Counted from the first letter of the stretch, positions 25,781 to 34,500 are shown. The stretch is DNA of 51,850 nt from Desulfurococcales archaeon (GCA_027002995.1 JALWZB010000093.1:1-51850), one strand, 5' to 3'. Numbers and translations: made by a program. Notes: generated from the sequence alone by a model not told the origin.

Positions 25781-25804
25781 CTCGATGATAATGATGTGGT
25801 GATC

Positions 25805-27178
25805 ATGCGCAACAGGCTGTTTGGGACCGACGGCGTGAGGGGAGTCGTTAACGAGACGCTAACGCCTGACTTCATATTGCGTTTAGCCTTAGCGATAGGG
25901 GATTACTTCCCTCCAGGTAGCAGAATTTTAGTGGGGAATGATGCTAGGGCCGGAAACGAGTACATAGTGAAGGTCGTGACTGGGGCATTAATAGCTTCCG
26001 GACTTAAGGTCTATTACGCTGGAGCGTTGCCAACACCCGCACTCCAATTCAATGTTAAGGAACGTGGATTTGACGGCGGCGTGATGATTACTGCCTCACA
26101 CAATCCTCCTCAATATAGTGGCGTGAAAGTGATAATGGCTGACGGAGTGGAGGCACCCCGTGATGTTGAGGAACGTATAGAGGAAGCATTCTTTAGTGGT
26201 AGGTACAGGAGGGTTCCTTGGCACGCCTTCAGGGACCAATACTTCAAACTGAGTGATTCCGTGGAATATTATGTCGAGGGGGTAGTGAAGAAGGTCGACT
26301 CAGAGCGGATCCGGAGAAGGGGGTTCCGTGTCGTTGCTGATTGTGCTAATAGTGTAGGTGCGTTAACGACCCCCAGAATACTTAGACGCTTAGGGGTCAA
26401 GGTTCTCAGCGTTAACGCACACCTCTCACCAATACCATATAGGGAGCCTGAACCCGTACCCGAGAACTTAACCGATACTTCAGAGATTGTTCGTGCTATT
26501 GGAGCTGACTTCGGGGTGGCTCACGATGGTGACGCGGACAGGGCAATATTTATTGACGATACGGGCCGCGTAATCCCTGGAGATAGAAGCGCGGCTTTGC
26601 TCTGCCGGCATATAGTGGTGAATAGGGGAGACAATGCGCCTAGGAGGGTCGTGACGGCGGTTTCCTCATCAACCATAATTGAGGATGTACTCAAGGATCT
26701 AGGAGTTGAAGTGTACTGGACTAAAGTTGGTAGCGTGGGTATAGCGAGAACTATGATGAAGATAGGCGCTCTGGCAGGGTTTGAGGAGAACGGAGGCTTC
26801 ATGTACCCACCCCACCAATACGTAAGGGACGGGGGAATGGCATTGGCTTTGATGCTTGAGTACTTATCTTATGAGGGTAGGAAGTTAAGTGATATCATTA
26901 ATGAGCTACCCAGCGCTCACTTAATTAAGACTAAGGTCCCGCTAAGTGACAAAGGCAAAGCTATAGAAATAATTGAGGAAATAAAGAGGAGGTACAGCAG
27001 CCTGAGAATCATAGATATAGACGGCGTTAAAGGAATCGGTGAGGACTTCTGGTTCCTTGTGAGACCCTCCGGAACCGAACCCGTATTAAGGATATTTGTT
27101 GAGTGTAGATCGGAGGACAAGGCAGAGAAATTACTTAATGATATACTCAGCATAGTAAAGGAGGTAGTGGGAGGATGA
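25805..27178 (+). CDS. glmM: Phosphoglucosamine mutase/phosphomannomutase family enzyme
   Basis: Alpha-D-phosphohexomutase. All four family signatures are visible: the phosphoserine loop TASHNPPQYSGVK, the Mg-binding AHDGDADRAIF, the sugar loop GFEENGGFMYP, and the phosphate loop RPSGTEPVLRIF. Length from ATG 25805 is 457 residues, close to GlmM. The track start at 25757 adds 16 residues before MRNRLFGTDGVRG and would lie inside the predicted promoter. Substrate preference cannot be read from sequence. The stop overlaps the Trm112-like gene by 4 nt. Confidence 0.9.
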   Translation: MRNRLFGTDGVRGVVNETLTPDFILRLALAIGDYFPPGSRILVGNDARAGNEYIVKVVTGALIASGLKVYYAGALPTPALQFNVKERGFDGGVMITASHNPPQYSGVKVIMADGVEAPRDVEERIEEAFFSGRYRRVPWHAFRDQYFKLSDSVEYYVEGVVKKVDSERIRRRGFRVVADCANSVGALTTPRILRRLGVKVLSVNAHLSPIPYREPEPVPENLTDTSEIVRAIGADFGVAHDGDADRAIFIDDTGRVIPGDRSAALLCRHIVVNRGDNAPRRVVTAVSSSTIIEDVLKDLGVEVYWTKVGSVGIARTMMKIGALAGFEENGGFMYPPHQYVRDGGMALALMLEYLSYEGRKLSDIINELPSAHLIKTKVPLSDKGKAIEIIEEIKRRYSSLRIIDIDGVKGIGEDFWFLVRPSGTEPVLRIFVECRSEDKAEKLLNDILSIVKEVVGG

Positions 27179-27558
27179 GGTACGCGTTAATGAACTTAAT
27201 TGCTTGTCCCATGTGCAAACACTTTCCCCTTAAACTTTACGTATTCGAGGAGAGGGTATTCGAGAAGGAATACGAGGTTAATGTGCCATTCTGCGACGTT
27301 TATTGTGGTAGGAAAGGGAAGAAAGTGAGTGAACTCCAGCAGGAGGAGCTAGACTGTAAGGAGTGTGTGAAACATGATGTGGTGGCGGGTGTTTTAATTT
27401 GTCCTAAGTGTGGTAGGTGGTACCCAATAATCAACAGCATACCGCTAATGTACCCCGATAGCAAGCGCAAGCATCCCAAGGTTAGGGAAAAGGAAGAGGA
27501 GTTCCTTAGAAAGTACCGTGAAAAGCTACCAGCAGAACTAAGAAGCATTACCTCCTAA
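27175..27558 (+). CDS. Trm112-like zinc protein, extended form
   Basis: Trm112 proteins activate several methyltransferases acting on tRNA, rRNA and release factor. The core is MRYALMNLIACPMCKHFPLKLYVFE at the N-terminus and VLICPKCGRWYPIINSIPLMYPD in the middle, with four zinc cysteines. Between them is a roughly 50-residue insert with further cysteines (FCDVYCGRK, DCKECVKH) that may bind a second metal. At 127 residues it is about twice the usual archaeal length. It overlaps glmM by 4 nt and converges on the winged-helix gene with an 11-nt overlap. Confidence 0.82.
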   Translation: MRYALMNLIACPMCKHFPLKLYVFEERVFEKEYEVNVPFCDVYCGRKGKKVSELQQEELDCKECVKHDVVAGVLICPKCGRWYPIINSIPLMYPDSKRKHPKVREKEEEFLRKYREKLPAELRSITS

Positions 27559-28030
27559 ATCTCCTGCGTCGCCTACGCCTTAAGCCCCGTAGCAACAACT
27601 CGGTGGTTGACTCTTCCGCCTCGATCCTGGGTTTCAATTCCTCAATCGCCTTCATTAGAGGCTCTGCCTCGTCCTCAGGCAGTTTATTCTGCTCCAGGAA
27701 CTCTTCACCTGTCGACGTCAATCTCAACCTACGCGTTACGGGGTCTGTCTCAAGCAACCCTAAGTACAGCAGTATCCTGACGTCCTCTGCCAGTGCCCTG
27801 CTACTGGGAGTGTCCCCTATCATTATGAACTCGTACCCCACATCAACGTTCTTCTCGTTCTTCAGCATGTACACGAGATTCGTTAGGGAACGCTCCGAGA
27901 TTTCCTTCATAGCCTGAACTATGTGCAGGATCCTCAACTTCTTGGGATCCTTCCTAACTACCTCTACCGTTACGACAGGCTTAGTTACTATTCGTAGTTC
28001 CTTGCTTCCTCCAGAACCTTTCTGTGACAA
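27548..28030 (-). CDS. Winged-helix-like conserved protein with Arg-rich tail
   Basis: 160 residues. The middle (KKLRILHIVQAMKEISERSLTNLVYMLKNEKNVDVGYEFIMIG, then RALAEDVRILLYLGLLETDPVTRRLRLTSTGEEFLE) reads like an archaeal winged-helix domain with a C-terminal wing. The protein ends in an almost uninterrupted Arg run (RRRRRRRFRR), suited to nucleic-acid contact. I cannot give a target. It is divergent from TIP49; each has its own AT-rich box in the 100-nt gap. Confidence 0.7.
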   Translation of the reverse strand: MSQKGSGGSKELRIVTKPVVTVEVVRKDPKKLRILHIVQAMKEISERSLTNLVYMLKNEKNVDVGYEFIMIGDTPSSRALAEDVRILLYLGLLETDPVTRRLRLTSTGEEFLEQNKLPEDEAEPLMKAIEELKPRIEAEESTTELLLRGLRRRRRRRFRR

Positions 28031-28139
28031 TCTACCACCATTGTTATTTGACCCTTAGGAAAATTAAGCGTTCCCGAGGTCTCAATTAGGCAAAAATTAA
28101 ATTCCTGCGGCTCTATCTCATAGATTTTGGGTGAGGCCG

Positions 28140-29504
28140 ATGGCGGAGATAAAGGAGATAAAGGTAAGCCGAAGCGAGTACGGCATAAGCATACACAGTC
28201 ACATACGTGGATTAGGACTCGATGAAAAAGGTAATCCGAAACATGTTGCCGACGGACTCGTGGGTCAACTAGAGGCTAGAAAAGCAGCAGGCATAGTTGT
28301 CGAGATGATAAGGCAAGGCAAGATGACTGGGAAGGGCATACTCTTTGTAGGCCCGCCAGGAACCGGCAAAACCGCCTTGGCCGTAGCTATAGCCCGGGAA
28401 CTGGGGGAAGACACACCCTTTGTCGCCCTAAGCGGTAGCGAAATATACTCCACTGAAGTCAAGAAAACTGAAATATTGATGAGAGCTGTTCGGAAGGCCA
28501 TGGGTGTTAAGATAAAGGAAGTTCGTAAAGTATACGAAGGCGTGGTGAGAAGTATAAAAATAGCTTATGCAAGGCATCCCTTCAATCCCTACGTAAGGGT
28601 ACCGCGTGAAGCACGGATAACCTTGGCAACAAAACATGATGAACTCACACTAAACGTTGGTGAGGAAGTCACTGCGCAGCTAGTTCAGCTACGTGTGAGG
28701 CGTGGAGACCACATATGGATTGATGCTGAGACAGGAGTGGTGCATAAGGTAGGCAGGGTCCGCGGTGTTGAGAAGGCCAAGTACTACGATGTTGAACCAT
28801 GGAGACTGGAGGAGGAGATGCCCAGTGGCCCTGTCAAGCGGGAGAAGGAGATAGTGAGGGTATTTACTTTAAACGACCTAGACGTGTATGCCGCCAGTCA
28901 GAGGCTATCACTTACAGGGTTATTTGGCATAGAACTTGAAAAGGAGATAGACGAGGAGGTGAGGAAGTCCGTCAATAATCAGGTTCGCAAATGGATTGAG
29001 GAAGGTAAAGCGGAAATTGTGCCTGGGGTGCTCTTCATAGATGACGCGCACTTACTGGACCTTGAGGCATTCGCATTCTTAACAAGGGTGCTGGAGTCAG
29101 AATTCTCGCCAATCCTCATACTAGCAACAAATAGGGGCATAACGAAGATCCGGGGCACAGACATAGATTCGCCTCACGGCATACCACTAGACCTTCTTGA
29201 CAGGTTACTGCTGATTCCCGTAAGGCCTTACACGAGGGACGAGATACGTAAGATAATAGAGATAAGAGCTGACGAAGAAGGAGTCGAGTTAAGCGATGAG
29301 GCGCTTGAGAGACTTGCTGACATAGGTGCTGAGAGGAGCTTAAGGTACGCAGTGCAACTTCTCAGGCCTGCAGCAATAGTTGCTGGTAGGAATGGGCACT
29401 CAAAGGTACTCGTGGAGGACGTCAATGAAGTAGTGCGCCTATTTGCCGATACCAAGACAAGCGTGTCACTCATAAAGGAGTACGAGGATCTTTTTATGAA
29501 ATAG
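28140..29504 (+). CDS. TIP49/RuvB-like AAA+ ATPase
   Basis: Archaeal homologue of eukaryotic RUVBL1/2 (TBP-interacting protein 49). Features are KVSRSEYGISIHSHIRGLGLD, Walker A GPPGTGKTALAVAIARELG, an inserted OB-like domain II (about 120-230) and Walker B VLFIDDAHLLD. Sensor 1 (LILATNRG) and the Arg-finger region DLLDRLLLIPVRPYT are also present. Length matches RUVBL proteins. GTG 28131 is the track start; ATG 28140 follows GGTGAG and begins MAEIKEIKV as in relatives, so I prefer it. Its 3' end overlaps the opposing membrane protein gene by 11 nt. Confidence 0.93.
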   Translation: MAEIKEIKVSRSEYGISIHSHIRGLGLDEKGNPKHVADGLVGQLEARKAAGIVVEMIRQGKMTGKGILFVGPPGTGKTALAVAIARELGEDTPFVALSGSEIYSTEVKKTEILMRAVRKAMGVKIKEVRKVYEGVVRSIKIAYARHPFNPYVRVPREARITLATKHDELTLNVGEEVTAQLVQLRVRRGDHIWIDAETGVVHKVGRVRGVEKAKYYDVEPWRLEEEMPSGPVKREKEIVRVFTLNDLDVYAASQRLSLTGLFGIELEKEIDEEVRKSVNNQVRKWIEEGKAEIVPGVLFIDDAHLLDLEAFAFLTRVLESEFSPILILATNRGITKIRGTDIDSPHGIPLDLLDRLLLIPVRPYTRDEIRKIIEIRADEEGVELSDEALERLADIGAERSLRYAVQLLRPAAIVAGRNGHSKVLVEDVNEVVRLFADTKTSVSLIKEYEDLFMK

Positions 29505-29826
29505 CTTCCACACCTTCTTCATCGTCTAGGGCACTAACCAGCGGTATTAGTAACGAAGGGTCATCTACTTCAACCTTATCTCCGCTGGAACTGTTTTCAC
29601 TTATGACCAACGTAATGACTAAATAACTTCCAACTTTAACAGCCTTAACCTTCTTTATCCTCATCCTTGTATGCGGGTCCACCTCAGCCAGAGAATTATT
29701 CGACCCTAGCCGGAAAGTATGGCTCGATGAAGCTAGTGTCTTAGCTCTTATACGTGTCGCTATATATTGGTCGTAACCAGTTACGGCTAGGATAATCAGC
29801 GTAATTGTCGCTATGAATAGCATCAC
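29494..29826 (-). CDS. Small membrane-anchored protein, unknown
   Basis: 110 residues. An N-terminal hydrophobic helix (MMLFIATITLIILAVTGYDQYIATRI) looks like a single membrane anchor. It is followed by a soluble beta-rich part (MRIKKVKAVKVGSYLVITLVISENSS) and an acidic C-terminus. No family recognised. It fills the gap between TIP49 and the hexulose-phosphate synthase gene and overlaps the convergent TIP49 end by 11 nt, the same geometry as other genes here, which supports it being real. Confidence 0.55.
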   Translation of the reverse strand: MMLFIATITLIILAVTGYDQYIATRIRAKTLASSSHTFRLGSNNSLAEVDPHTRMRIKKVKAVKVGSYLVITLVISENSSSGDKVEVDDPSLLIPLVSALDDEEGVEAIS

Positions 29827-29893
29827 CTCTAACGTGCGTCATCACCCACGAATGTAAGTAGGGTATTTCAAACCTTAAAAAACGTAGAGCGCG

Positions 29894-30607
29894 TTACTTC
29901 CGTGATACGCGTGATAAGGCGTTGAGCGCGTGCGCCGCTACTCCGCGCGGGTCGGGTGCTTTAGTGATAGCAGAACCTATGACAATAATATCAACGCAGG
30001 CTTCAGTGAATTCCTCAATGTCCTCAGGCTTTATCCCTCCGCTAACGGAGATAATCACGTCACTCAAGGCATTCCTTATCTTGCAAGCAAGGTCTCGGAA
30101 TGATGTGGCCCTAATACCGAGTCTTCGTTGGACATCAATTCCTGAATGGATATTAATTATGTTAACTCCAAGCTCATGCAACTCTCTAACGCGTTGAGGG
30201 ATTACATCAGGTCGCAAACCTATGGTGTCAGCAATGATGTCAACGCCCAGTTTCTTACCCTCAGTGACTGCGGCCTCTATAACAGCGTCATCGCTTGATG
30301 CGAGAACAGTCACGATATCCGCGCCGTGGCGAGCCGCCATACTGGTTTCGAGGGCACCTACGTCAGCCGTCTTCATGTCTGCAAGGATTAAGGCATCAAC
30401 GCTTGCTAGGGCCTTAATTATGGCTACGGATCTTATACCCTCAGCCTTGATTAGAGGTGTTCCGACCTCTATTATCGGTACTGGAAGGTCTCTTAGAGCA
30501 GACATTACGCGTATAGCTTCTTCAATGCCTGTGAAGTCTAGTGCCACCTGCAGCAAGGGGTGTTCACATTGTTCGAGCATTTGAAGTAGTTTCCCCAATG
30601 ATCTCAA
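29894..30607 (-). CDS. 3-hexulose-6-phosphate synthase (OMP decarboxylase superfamily)
   Basis: TIM-barrel enzyme that interconverts ribulose 5-phosphate plus formaldehyde and hexulose 6-phosphate. In archaea lacking the oxidative pentose pathway it is used in reverse to make pentoses. The catalytic segment LILADMKTADVG is present, as are PIIEVGTPLIKAEGI and VSGGIKPEDIEEF with the phosphate-binding VIGSAIT. At 237 residues it is the stand-alone HPS form, without a fused isomerase. ATG 30578 is an alternative start. Confidence 0.86.
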   Translation of the reverse strand: MRSLGKLLQMLEQCEHPLLQVALDFTGIEEAIRVMSALRDLPVPIIEVGTPLIKAEGIRSVAIIKALASVDALILADMKTADVGALETSMAARHGADIVTVLASSDDAVIEAAVTEGKKLGVDIIADTIGLRPDVIPQRVRELHELGVNIINIHSGIDVQRRLGIRATSFRDLACKIRNALSDVIISVSGGIKPEDIEEFTEACVDIIVIGSAITKAPDPRGVAAHALNALSRVSRK

Positions 30608-30735
30608 CCGAAAATGTAGTAGATGAGGAAGCTATTAACGCATTTTCTGTGGGGGCTATTGGCTCTGAGCCAGCCTTTATTGGATGGCCAGGAAAAAAGC
30701 GCTGAAAGTCTTTAATTTCACTTAAAGCCCGTCGC

Positions 30736-31032
30736 TTACTCCTTCTTGGCAATTACTATTTCAATGGTGGAGACCCTAGTCTGCCTGCCCTCGGCAGTGG
30801 TCACTACTTGGCTGCCAATCTTGATGTCCTTGATCTCCACCTTGTCGGGGAGGAACCTACTCCTCACTATCTCGACGGTGTCGACAGCCTTGCTAATGGC
30901 TCTGCCCCTAGCCTTTATCACGATCTCTGAGACGCCCTGGTTTAGCAGGGTTAGGGTGGCTAGTACGTAGTTCATTACGGGCTTCTTACCTACTAGGACT
31001 ACATTGCTTGAGATTGGACCTTGGGATGACAT
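30736..31032 (-). CDS. albA: DNA/RNA-binding chromatin protein Alba (paralogue 1)
   Basis: Abundant archaeal chromatin protein that coats DNA and RNA as a dimer. It starts [33 protein letters not shown], with the conserved Lys that is acetylated in Sulfolobus Alba, followed by [26 protein letters not shown]. The leader carries GAGGTGAG. Expression is expected to be high; its promoter is the palindromic box at 31091-31098 shared with a divergent gene. A second Alba is encoded at 42233-42496. Confidence 0.96.
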   Translation of the reverse strand: MSSQGPISSNVVLVGKKPVMNYVLATLTLLNQGVSEIVIKARGRAISKAVDTVEIVRSRFLPDKVEIKDIKIGSQVVTTAEGRQTRVSTIEIVIAKKE

Positions 31033-31090
31033 TGCTCTCTCACCTCATCTGCCTAAATTGCTTTATTCGCAGAGTATTCTTTGCCTCCGC

Positions 31091-31098
31091 CTTATAAG
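31091..31098. promoter_or_regulatory. Palindromic TATA box CTTATAAG shared by alba-1 and a divergent gene
   Basis: CTTATAAG reads the same on both strands. Its centre is about 27 nt from ATG 31122 on the plus strand (a leaderless start). On the minus strand it is about 63 nt from the Alba ATG, leaving a leader near 36 nt that holds the GAGGTGAG site. The A-rich AACAAAA flank on the Alba side looks more like a TFB recognition element, so Alba may be the favoured direction. Confidence 0.6.
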
Positions 31099-31121
31099 TT
31101 TTGTTGTAGTCCACTAAGAGG

Positions 31122-31502
31122 ATGTTTAGGAACTGCTTATTAGTATTGTGTTGGTTACCTACTCAGGTGAGGATAACGGAGGAAAGCCTCCATAAGGCAG
31201 AATTCGCTGGGGTTGCGAGAATAAGTAAAGTGCCCTTAAGTATTGCTAAGGGATTAGCACAGGCAAAGATAACCCCGCAAGACCTAAGTAACCCTGTATC
31301 GTTCCAGCTGGCCTTCTCAAGGCTATATGAAGCTCTTATGAAATCACTAGAAAAAGGTGAGGGTGAGACCTATGTTGCTGAAGTTAAGTTTGTTGATAGT
31401 TTAGGGAATGAAGTTACGTTCGCGGTGGACATGGGTGAGGAACCCCCAGCATTTAGTAGTGATACAGTAAGGGTTCGAGTAATTGTGGAATTTTACGAGT
31501 AG
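31122..31502 (+). CDS. Hypothetical protein, 126 residues
   Basis: Not recognised. After a hydrophobic N-terminal stretch (MFRNCLLVLCWLPTQ), the body is a small mixed fold (HKAEFAGVARISKVPLSIAKGLAQAKITPQDL; VAEVKFVDSLGNEVTFAVDMG; VRVRVIVEFYE). ATG 31122 is exactly where a leaderless transcript from CTTATAAG would begin. GTG 31167 (RITEESLHKAEF) is an alternative that removes the odd N-terminus. Divergent from Alba-1. Confidence 0.6.
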   Translation: MFRNCLLVLCWLPTQVRITEESLHKAEFAGVARISKVPLSIAKGLAQAKITPQDLSNPVSFQLAFSRLYEALMKSLEKGEGETYVAEVKFVDSLGNEVTFAVDMGEEPPAFSSDTVRVRVIVEFYE

Positions 31503-31599
31503 GGCTTTTAGGCATGTCGGCTTAGACCTAACGAGGGAAACCCTAAACAAAGCTAATGACTAACTATGTATATGTGGCTCCCGGAAGAGGTGCATTTTA

Positions 31600-33255
31600 G
31601 TGGCTGACGATGCGGATCGATTGAAGATCTGGGTTAAAGGATGGATTGACTCTGAAGACTTTAAGAAAATATTGCGAGTAGCCGACTATGTGGGCAGAAG
31701 TAAAGGAATTTCTTACTTCCGCTTATCAAAAAATAAGGTATTGTCCAGCGGTCTTTCAGTCGATGAGATTCTATCTATTCTAGATGATGTAGGTGCTGAG
31801 TACGATCCTGAAATCGAGGACGTGCTTAATGATTACCTTCGTGTGAGTAGGGGTTCAGCAATACTATCCTTCGATGGTGAGAGAATCTGTGTTAAATTTG
31901 AGCGATACTTAGGCAGGCTTTACGACAAACTGAGGGATTTGCTAAGATATGATTCGGAGGACAAGGTGTTCTATACGCTACCGTATAGGTATCATGAATT
32001 AAAGACCCGGCTGCATGATTTAGGATTTAACGTAGAGGACCTCACAGGTTTCAGGAGCGATTTACCTTTGAATATTGACGTGGTGTTCACCGGTAAGTTA
32101 AGAGACTATCAGGAAGACGCCATAAAGTCCTGGTTAAGGAACGATGGGCGCGGCGTCATAGCACTACCTACAGGCTCCGGAAAGACCGTAATAGGTGTGG
32201 CTTCAGTAACTAAGGTAAAACAAAGAACCTTAGTAGTAGCCTATACTAAAGAGCAGTTAGTGCAATGGAAGGACGCATTCCTAAAATTCACAAATATTCC
32301 GGGATACAGCATAGGTCTCTATTATGGTAAGGAGAAGAGAATCGCGCCCATAACGCTAGCGACCTACCAAACAGCGTATAAGCATATAGCAAAACTTGCG
32401 CCATACTTTAACTATATCATAATAGATGAAGTTCATCATCTGCCGGCAGAGAAGTTCAAACACATAGCCGTGAGTATGCCATCCAAGTATAGGTTAGGGC
32501 TCTCAGCCACACCTTATAGGGAGGACGGAAAACATGTGGTGTTGTTTCCGTTGATGGGGGGTATAGTATACTACAAAACTCCTCAGGAACTTGCGGAGAA
32601 GGGCTACTTGGCTAAGCACAGGATAATAACTATCAAGGTACCGTTACTTCCCGCTGAGAAGAAGAGGTATGAGGAACTAAAGAGGAAGTTCAGGAGACTG
32701 GCAGGTTACGTTGGTTTTGACGCTATAGTTGATGCGGCAAGGAGAGGGGACGCCAGGGCAATCCAAGCGCTACGTATTCACTCCGAGATGCGTCAAATAA
32801 TACAGAAATCCGAGGCTAAACTAAGGAGGGTTGAGGAAATAATAAGGAAAGAGCTTGCTGAAGGATCTAAGATAATAGTATTCGCTCACTACGTGGACCT
32901 AGCAAAAACCTTGGCTGACAGAGTGAAGGCATATCTACTTACTGGTGAGATGGATGCGCGGGAACGAAGGAGGGTGTTAGAGGAATTCAAGAGGTGTAGG
33001 AGTGGGGTTCTAGTAGTAACTACGGTGGGAGATGAGGGCTTAGATATACCTGACGCTAACGTAGGCATTTTAGTAGCTGGAACAGGATCACGTCGTCAAT
33101 TCATCCAAAGGCTCGGTAGGTTATTACGACCTGGTGAGGGGAAGGAAGCTAAGTTGTATGAAGTAATTGCTAAAGGGACAGCTGAGGAGATTCAGTCAAG
33201 GAAAAGGAAGAAGGTAAACATGCAGGACTTCAAGGATTTAACAAACATAGAGTAA
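31600..33255 (+). CDS. xpb: XPB/Rad25-family DNA repair helicase
   Basis: Superfamily 2 helicase/translocase related to the TFIIH subunit XPB. Residues 1-160 form an N-terminal damage-recognition-like region. Helicase motifs follow: LPTGSGKTVIG, DEVHH, GLSATPYREDGKH (containing the XPB RED motif) and TTVGDEGLDIPDANV. The motif VI region is RRQFIQRLGRLLRPG. At 551 residues it is longer than most archaeal XPBs. The GTG start is seven nucleotides after GAGGTG. In many archaea XPB is paired with the nuclease Bax1; no Bax1-like gene is visible here. Confidence 0.92.
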   Translation: MADDADRLKIWVKGWIDSEDFKKILRVADYVGRSKGISYFRLSKNKVLSSGLSVDEILSILDDVGAEYDPEIEDVLNDYLRVSRGSAILSFDGERICVKFERYLGRLYDKLRDLLRYDSEDKVFYTLPYRYHELKTRLHDLGFNVEDLTGFRSDLPLNIDVVFTGKLRDYQEDAIKSWLRNDGRGVIALPTGSGKTVIGVASVTKVKQRTLVVAYTKEQLVQWKDAFLKFTNIPGYSIGLYYGKEKRIAPITLATYQTAYKHIAKLAPYFNYIIIDEVHHLPAEKFKHIAVSMPSKYRLGLSATPYREDGKHVVLFPLMGGIVYYKTPQELAEKGYLAKHRIITIKVPLLPAEKKRYEELKRKFRRLAGYVGFDAIVDAARRGDARAIQALRIHSEMRQIIQKSEAKLRRVEEIIRKELAEGSKIIVFAHYVDLAKTLADRVKAYLLTGEMDARERRRVLEEFKRCRSGVLVVTTVGDEGLDIPDANVGILVAGTGSRRQFIQRLGRLLRPGEGKEAKLYEVIAKGTAEEIQSRKRKKVNMQDFKDLTNIE

Positions 33256-33978
33256 TGCCCTTAACGCGAATATCTTCATAATTTTATCATTTATGAGTCC
33301 AGTCATAATTATTGATCCGTTATATGGAATCTCACTTATTAACACGTAGTCGTCGAGGAAGACTAGGGGCTTTGAAAGGACCATTAGTTTCTCGGGAACG
33401 TCATGTACAATCTCAGCCTCAAGGGTAGTGTTGGGATACTTCAAACCGTAAAGCATGGGGTGAACACGCCATAAATGCCATGCTAAACCCTTAATAGACT
33501 CAGTAGCTACGCCAGTTAACCCGGGTAGTAGGACAATATGCTTCGTATGAAACACTTTGCTAAAGTAGTCATCCCATGTAATTTCGGAGTTGATATCGAC
33601 TATGAGGCATTTGTTGCCCCTAACAGAGGCTACCCGCTTATTGATGAGTTGTATTATGGGGTCAAGTAAGTCTTTGAGGGTGCCTGCTCCTATAACGTCA
33701 GGGCGACTACTCAGCAGGAATTTTCCATCTACCCAGCACTCCTCTGTAATACGATAATATCTGTAGGCAGTGTCCAAAGGCTTAGGCGTGATTAGGGTTA
33801 ATGGAGGTAGAGTAACGTGCCTTGTTACTCCATTAATATCTAAAGGAACAATCGAGGGCTTCATTATTACGTAGGACTCACCGCTCAATCTAAGCGCGTC
33901 CATTACCATGCGCGCTTCATTGTCGAACCGCGAGTATTGCCCCACTAGGTTAGCAAAGTAACCTTCCTTCAATTTCAT
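33238..33978 (-). CDS. Hypothetical protein, 246 residues
   Basis: Not recognised. It is a mixed alpha/beta protein with segments such as ESYVIMKPSIVPLDINGVTRHVTLPPLTLITP, KCLIVDINSEITWDDYFSKVF and HIVLLPGLTGVATESIKGLAWHLW. The end is hydrophobic (FALRALLYVC). No transmembrane segment or zinc site. It overlaps the XPB gene tail-to-tail by 18 nt. Its place beside xpb is noteworthy because Bax1 is missing, but the sequence shows no nuclease motif, so no functional link is claimed. Confidence 0.65.
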   Translation of the reverse strand: MKLKEGYFANLVGQYSRFDNEARMVMDALRLSGESYVIMKPSIVPLDINGVTRHVTLPPLTLITPKPLDTAYRYYRITEECWVDGKFLLSSRPDVIGAGTLKDLLDPIIQLINKRVASVRGNKCLIVDINSEITWDDYFSKVFHTKHIVLLPGLTGVATESIKGLAWHLWRVHPMLYGLKYPNTTLEAEIVHDVPEKLMVLSKPLVFLDDYVLISEIPYNGSIIMTGLINDKIMKIFALRALLYVC

Positions 33979-34064
33979 CCTATCCAGCGCCTAGGAGGAG
34001 ATTTCAGCTCACGGGTTAAAGTCTTTGGGGGGTACATATATTTAGCTAAGGACGGTAAGACAGT

Positions 34065-34138
34065 TTGGAAATGATGAGCTTTGTAAGGGCGGATCCGTGG
34101 ATTCACTCAGGATGAGGAGAACCGGGCTACTGAACTTC
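34065..34138 (+). ncRNA. Candidate C/D box guide sRNA
   Basis: Box C ATGATGA lies at 34071-34077. Exactly 12 nt follow before CGGA (34090-34093), a one-mismatch D' box. Then comes a one-mismatch C' AGGATGA (34109-34115), and box D CTGA at 34130-34133. GGAA before box C can pair with TTCC after box D. ATATATTTA at about 34036-34044 would start transcription near 34064, just before box C. The imperfect internal boxes keep this a candidate; no target is assigned. Confidence 0.5.
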
Positions 34139-34257
34139 CTAGCGTCATCAAAATTTGCTTAGTGTAACGTAACGACCGTGTTTTGCGCAGGAAGCGGGTT
34201 TACTTCCACGGTTTACGTTTATTAGGATTGTATACCAGTATATACGATGATGGCGCT

Positions 34258-34500
34258 ATGCCTGCCGCGATAGTTCTCGTAAATACTGAGATAGGCGCAG
34301 AGTCACAGGTTATGGAGGCGCTTTCACAAATAGAGGGCGTCAAGGAAATACATGTAGTATACGGTATGTATGACATCGTAGTTAAGGCAGAGGCTGACTC
34401 CCATGAATCCTTAAGGGAGTTAGTAATAAATAAGATTCGAAGGATACCGCAAGTACGCGGCACAACCACAATGATTATAATCGAGTCAAAAACGGTATGA
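34258..34500 (+). CDS. Stand-alone Lrp/AsnC RAM-domain protein
   Basis: 80-residue ligand-sensing domain of Lrp/AsnC regulators without the DNA-binding HTH: MPAAIVLVNTEIGAESQVMEALSQIEGVKEIHVVYGMYDIVVKAEA, ending VRGTTTMIIIES. Such proteins oligomerise and bind amino acids, or pair with full-length Lrp proteins. The ORF-track start at 34183 adds 25 residues unlike the family; ATG 34258 sits at the distance expected from the GTTTATTA box, so it is preferred. Confidence 0.87.
   Translation: MPAAIVLVNTEIGAESQVMEALSQIEGVKEIHVVYGMYDIVVKAEADSHESLRELVINKIRRIPQVRGTTTMIIIESKTV

Noticed and set aside
30564-30752. 62-residue minus-strand ORF between alba-1 and the hexulose-phosphate synthase gene
   Set aside because: It overlaps both real genes, has no recognisable fold or start signal, and reads as a low-complexity Ser/Thr frame.
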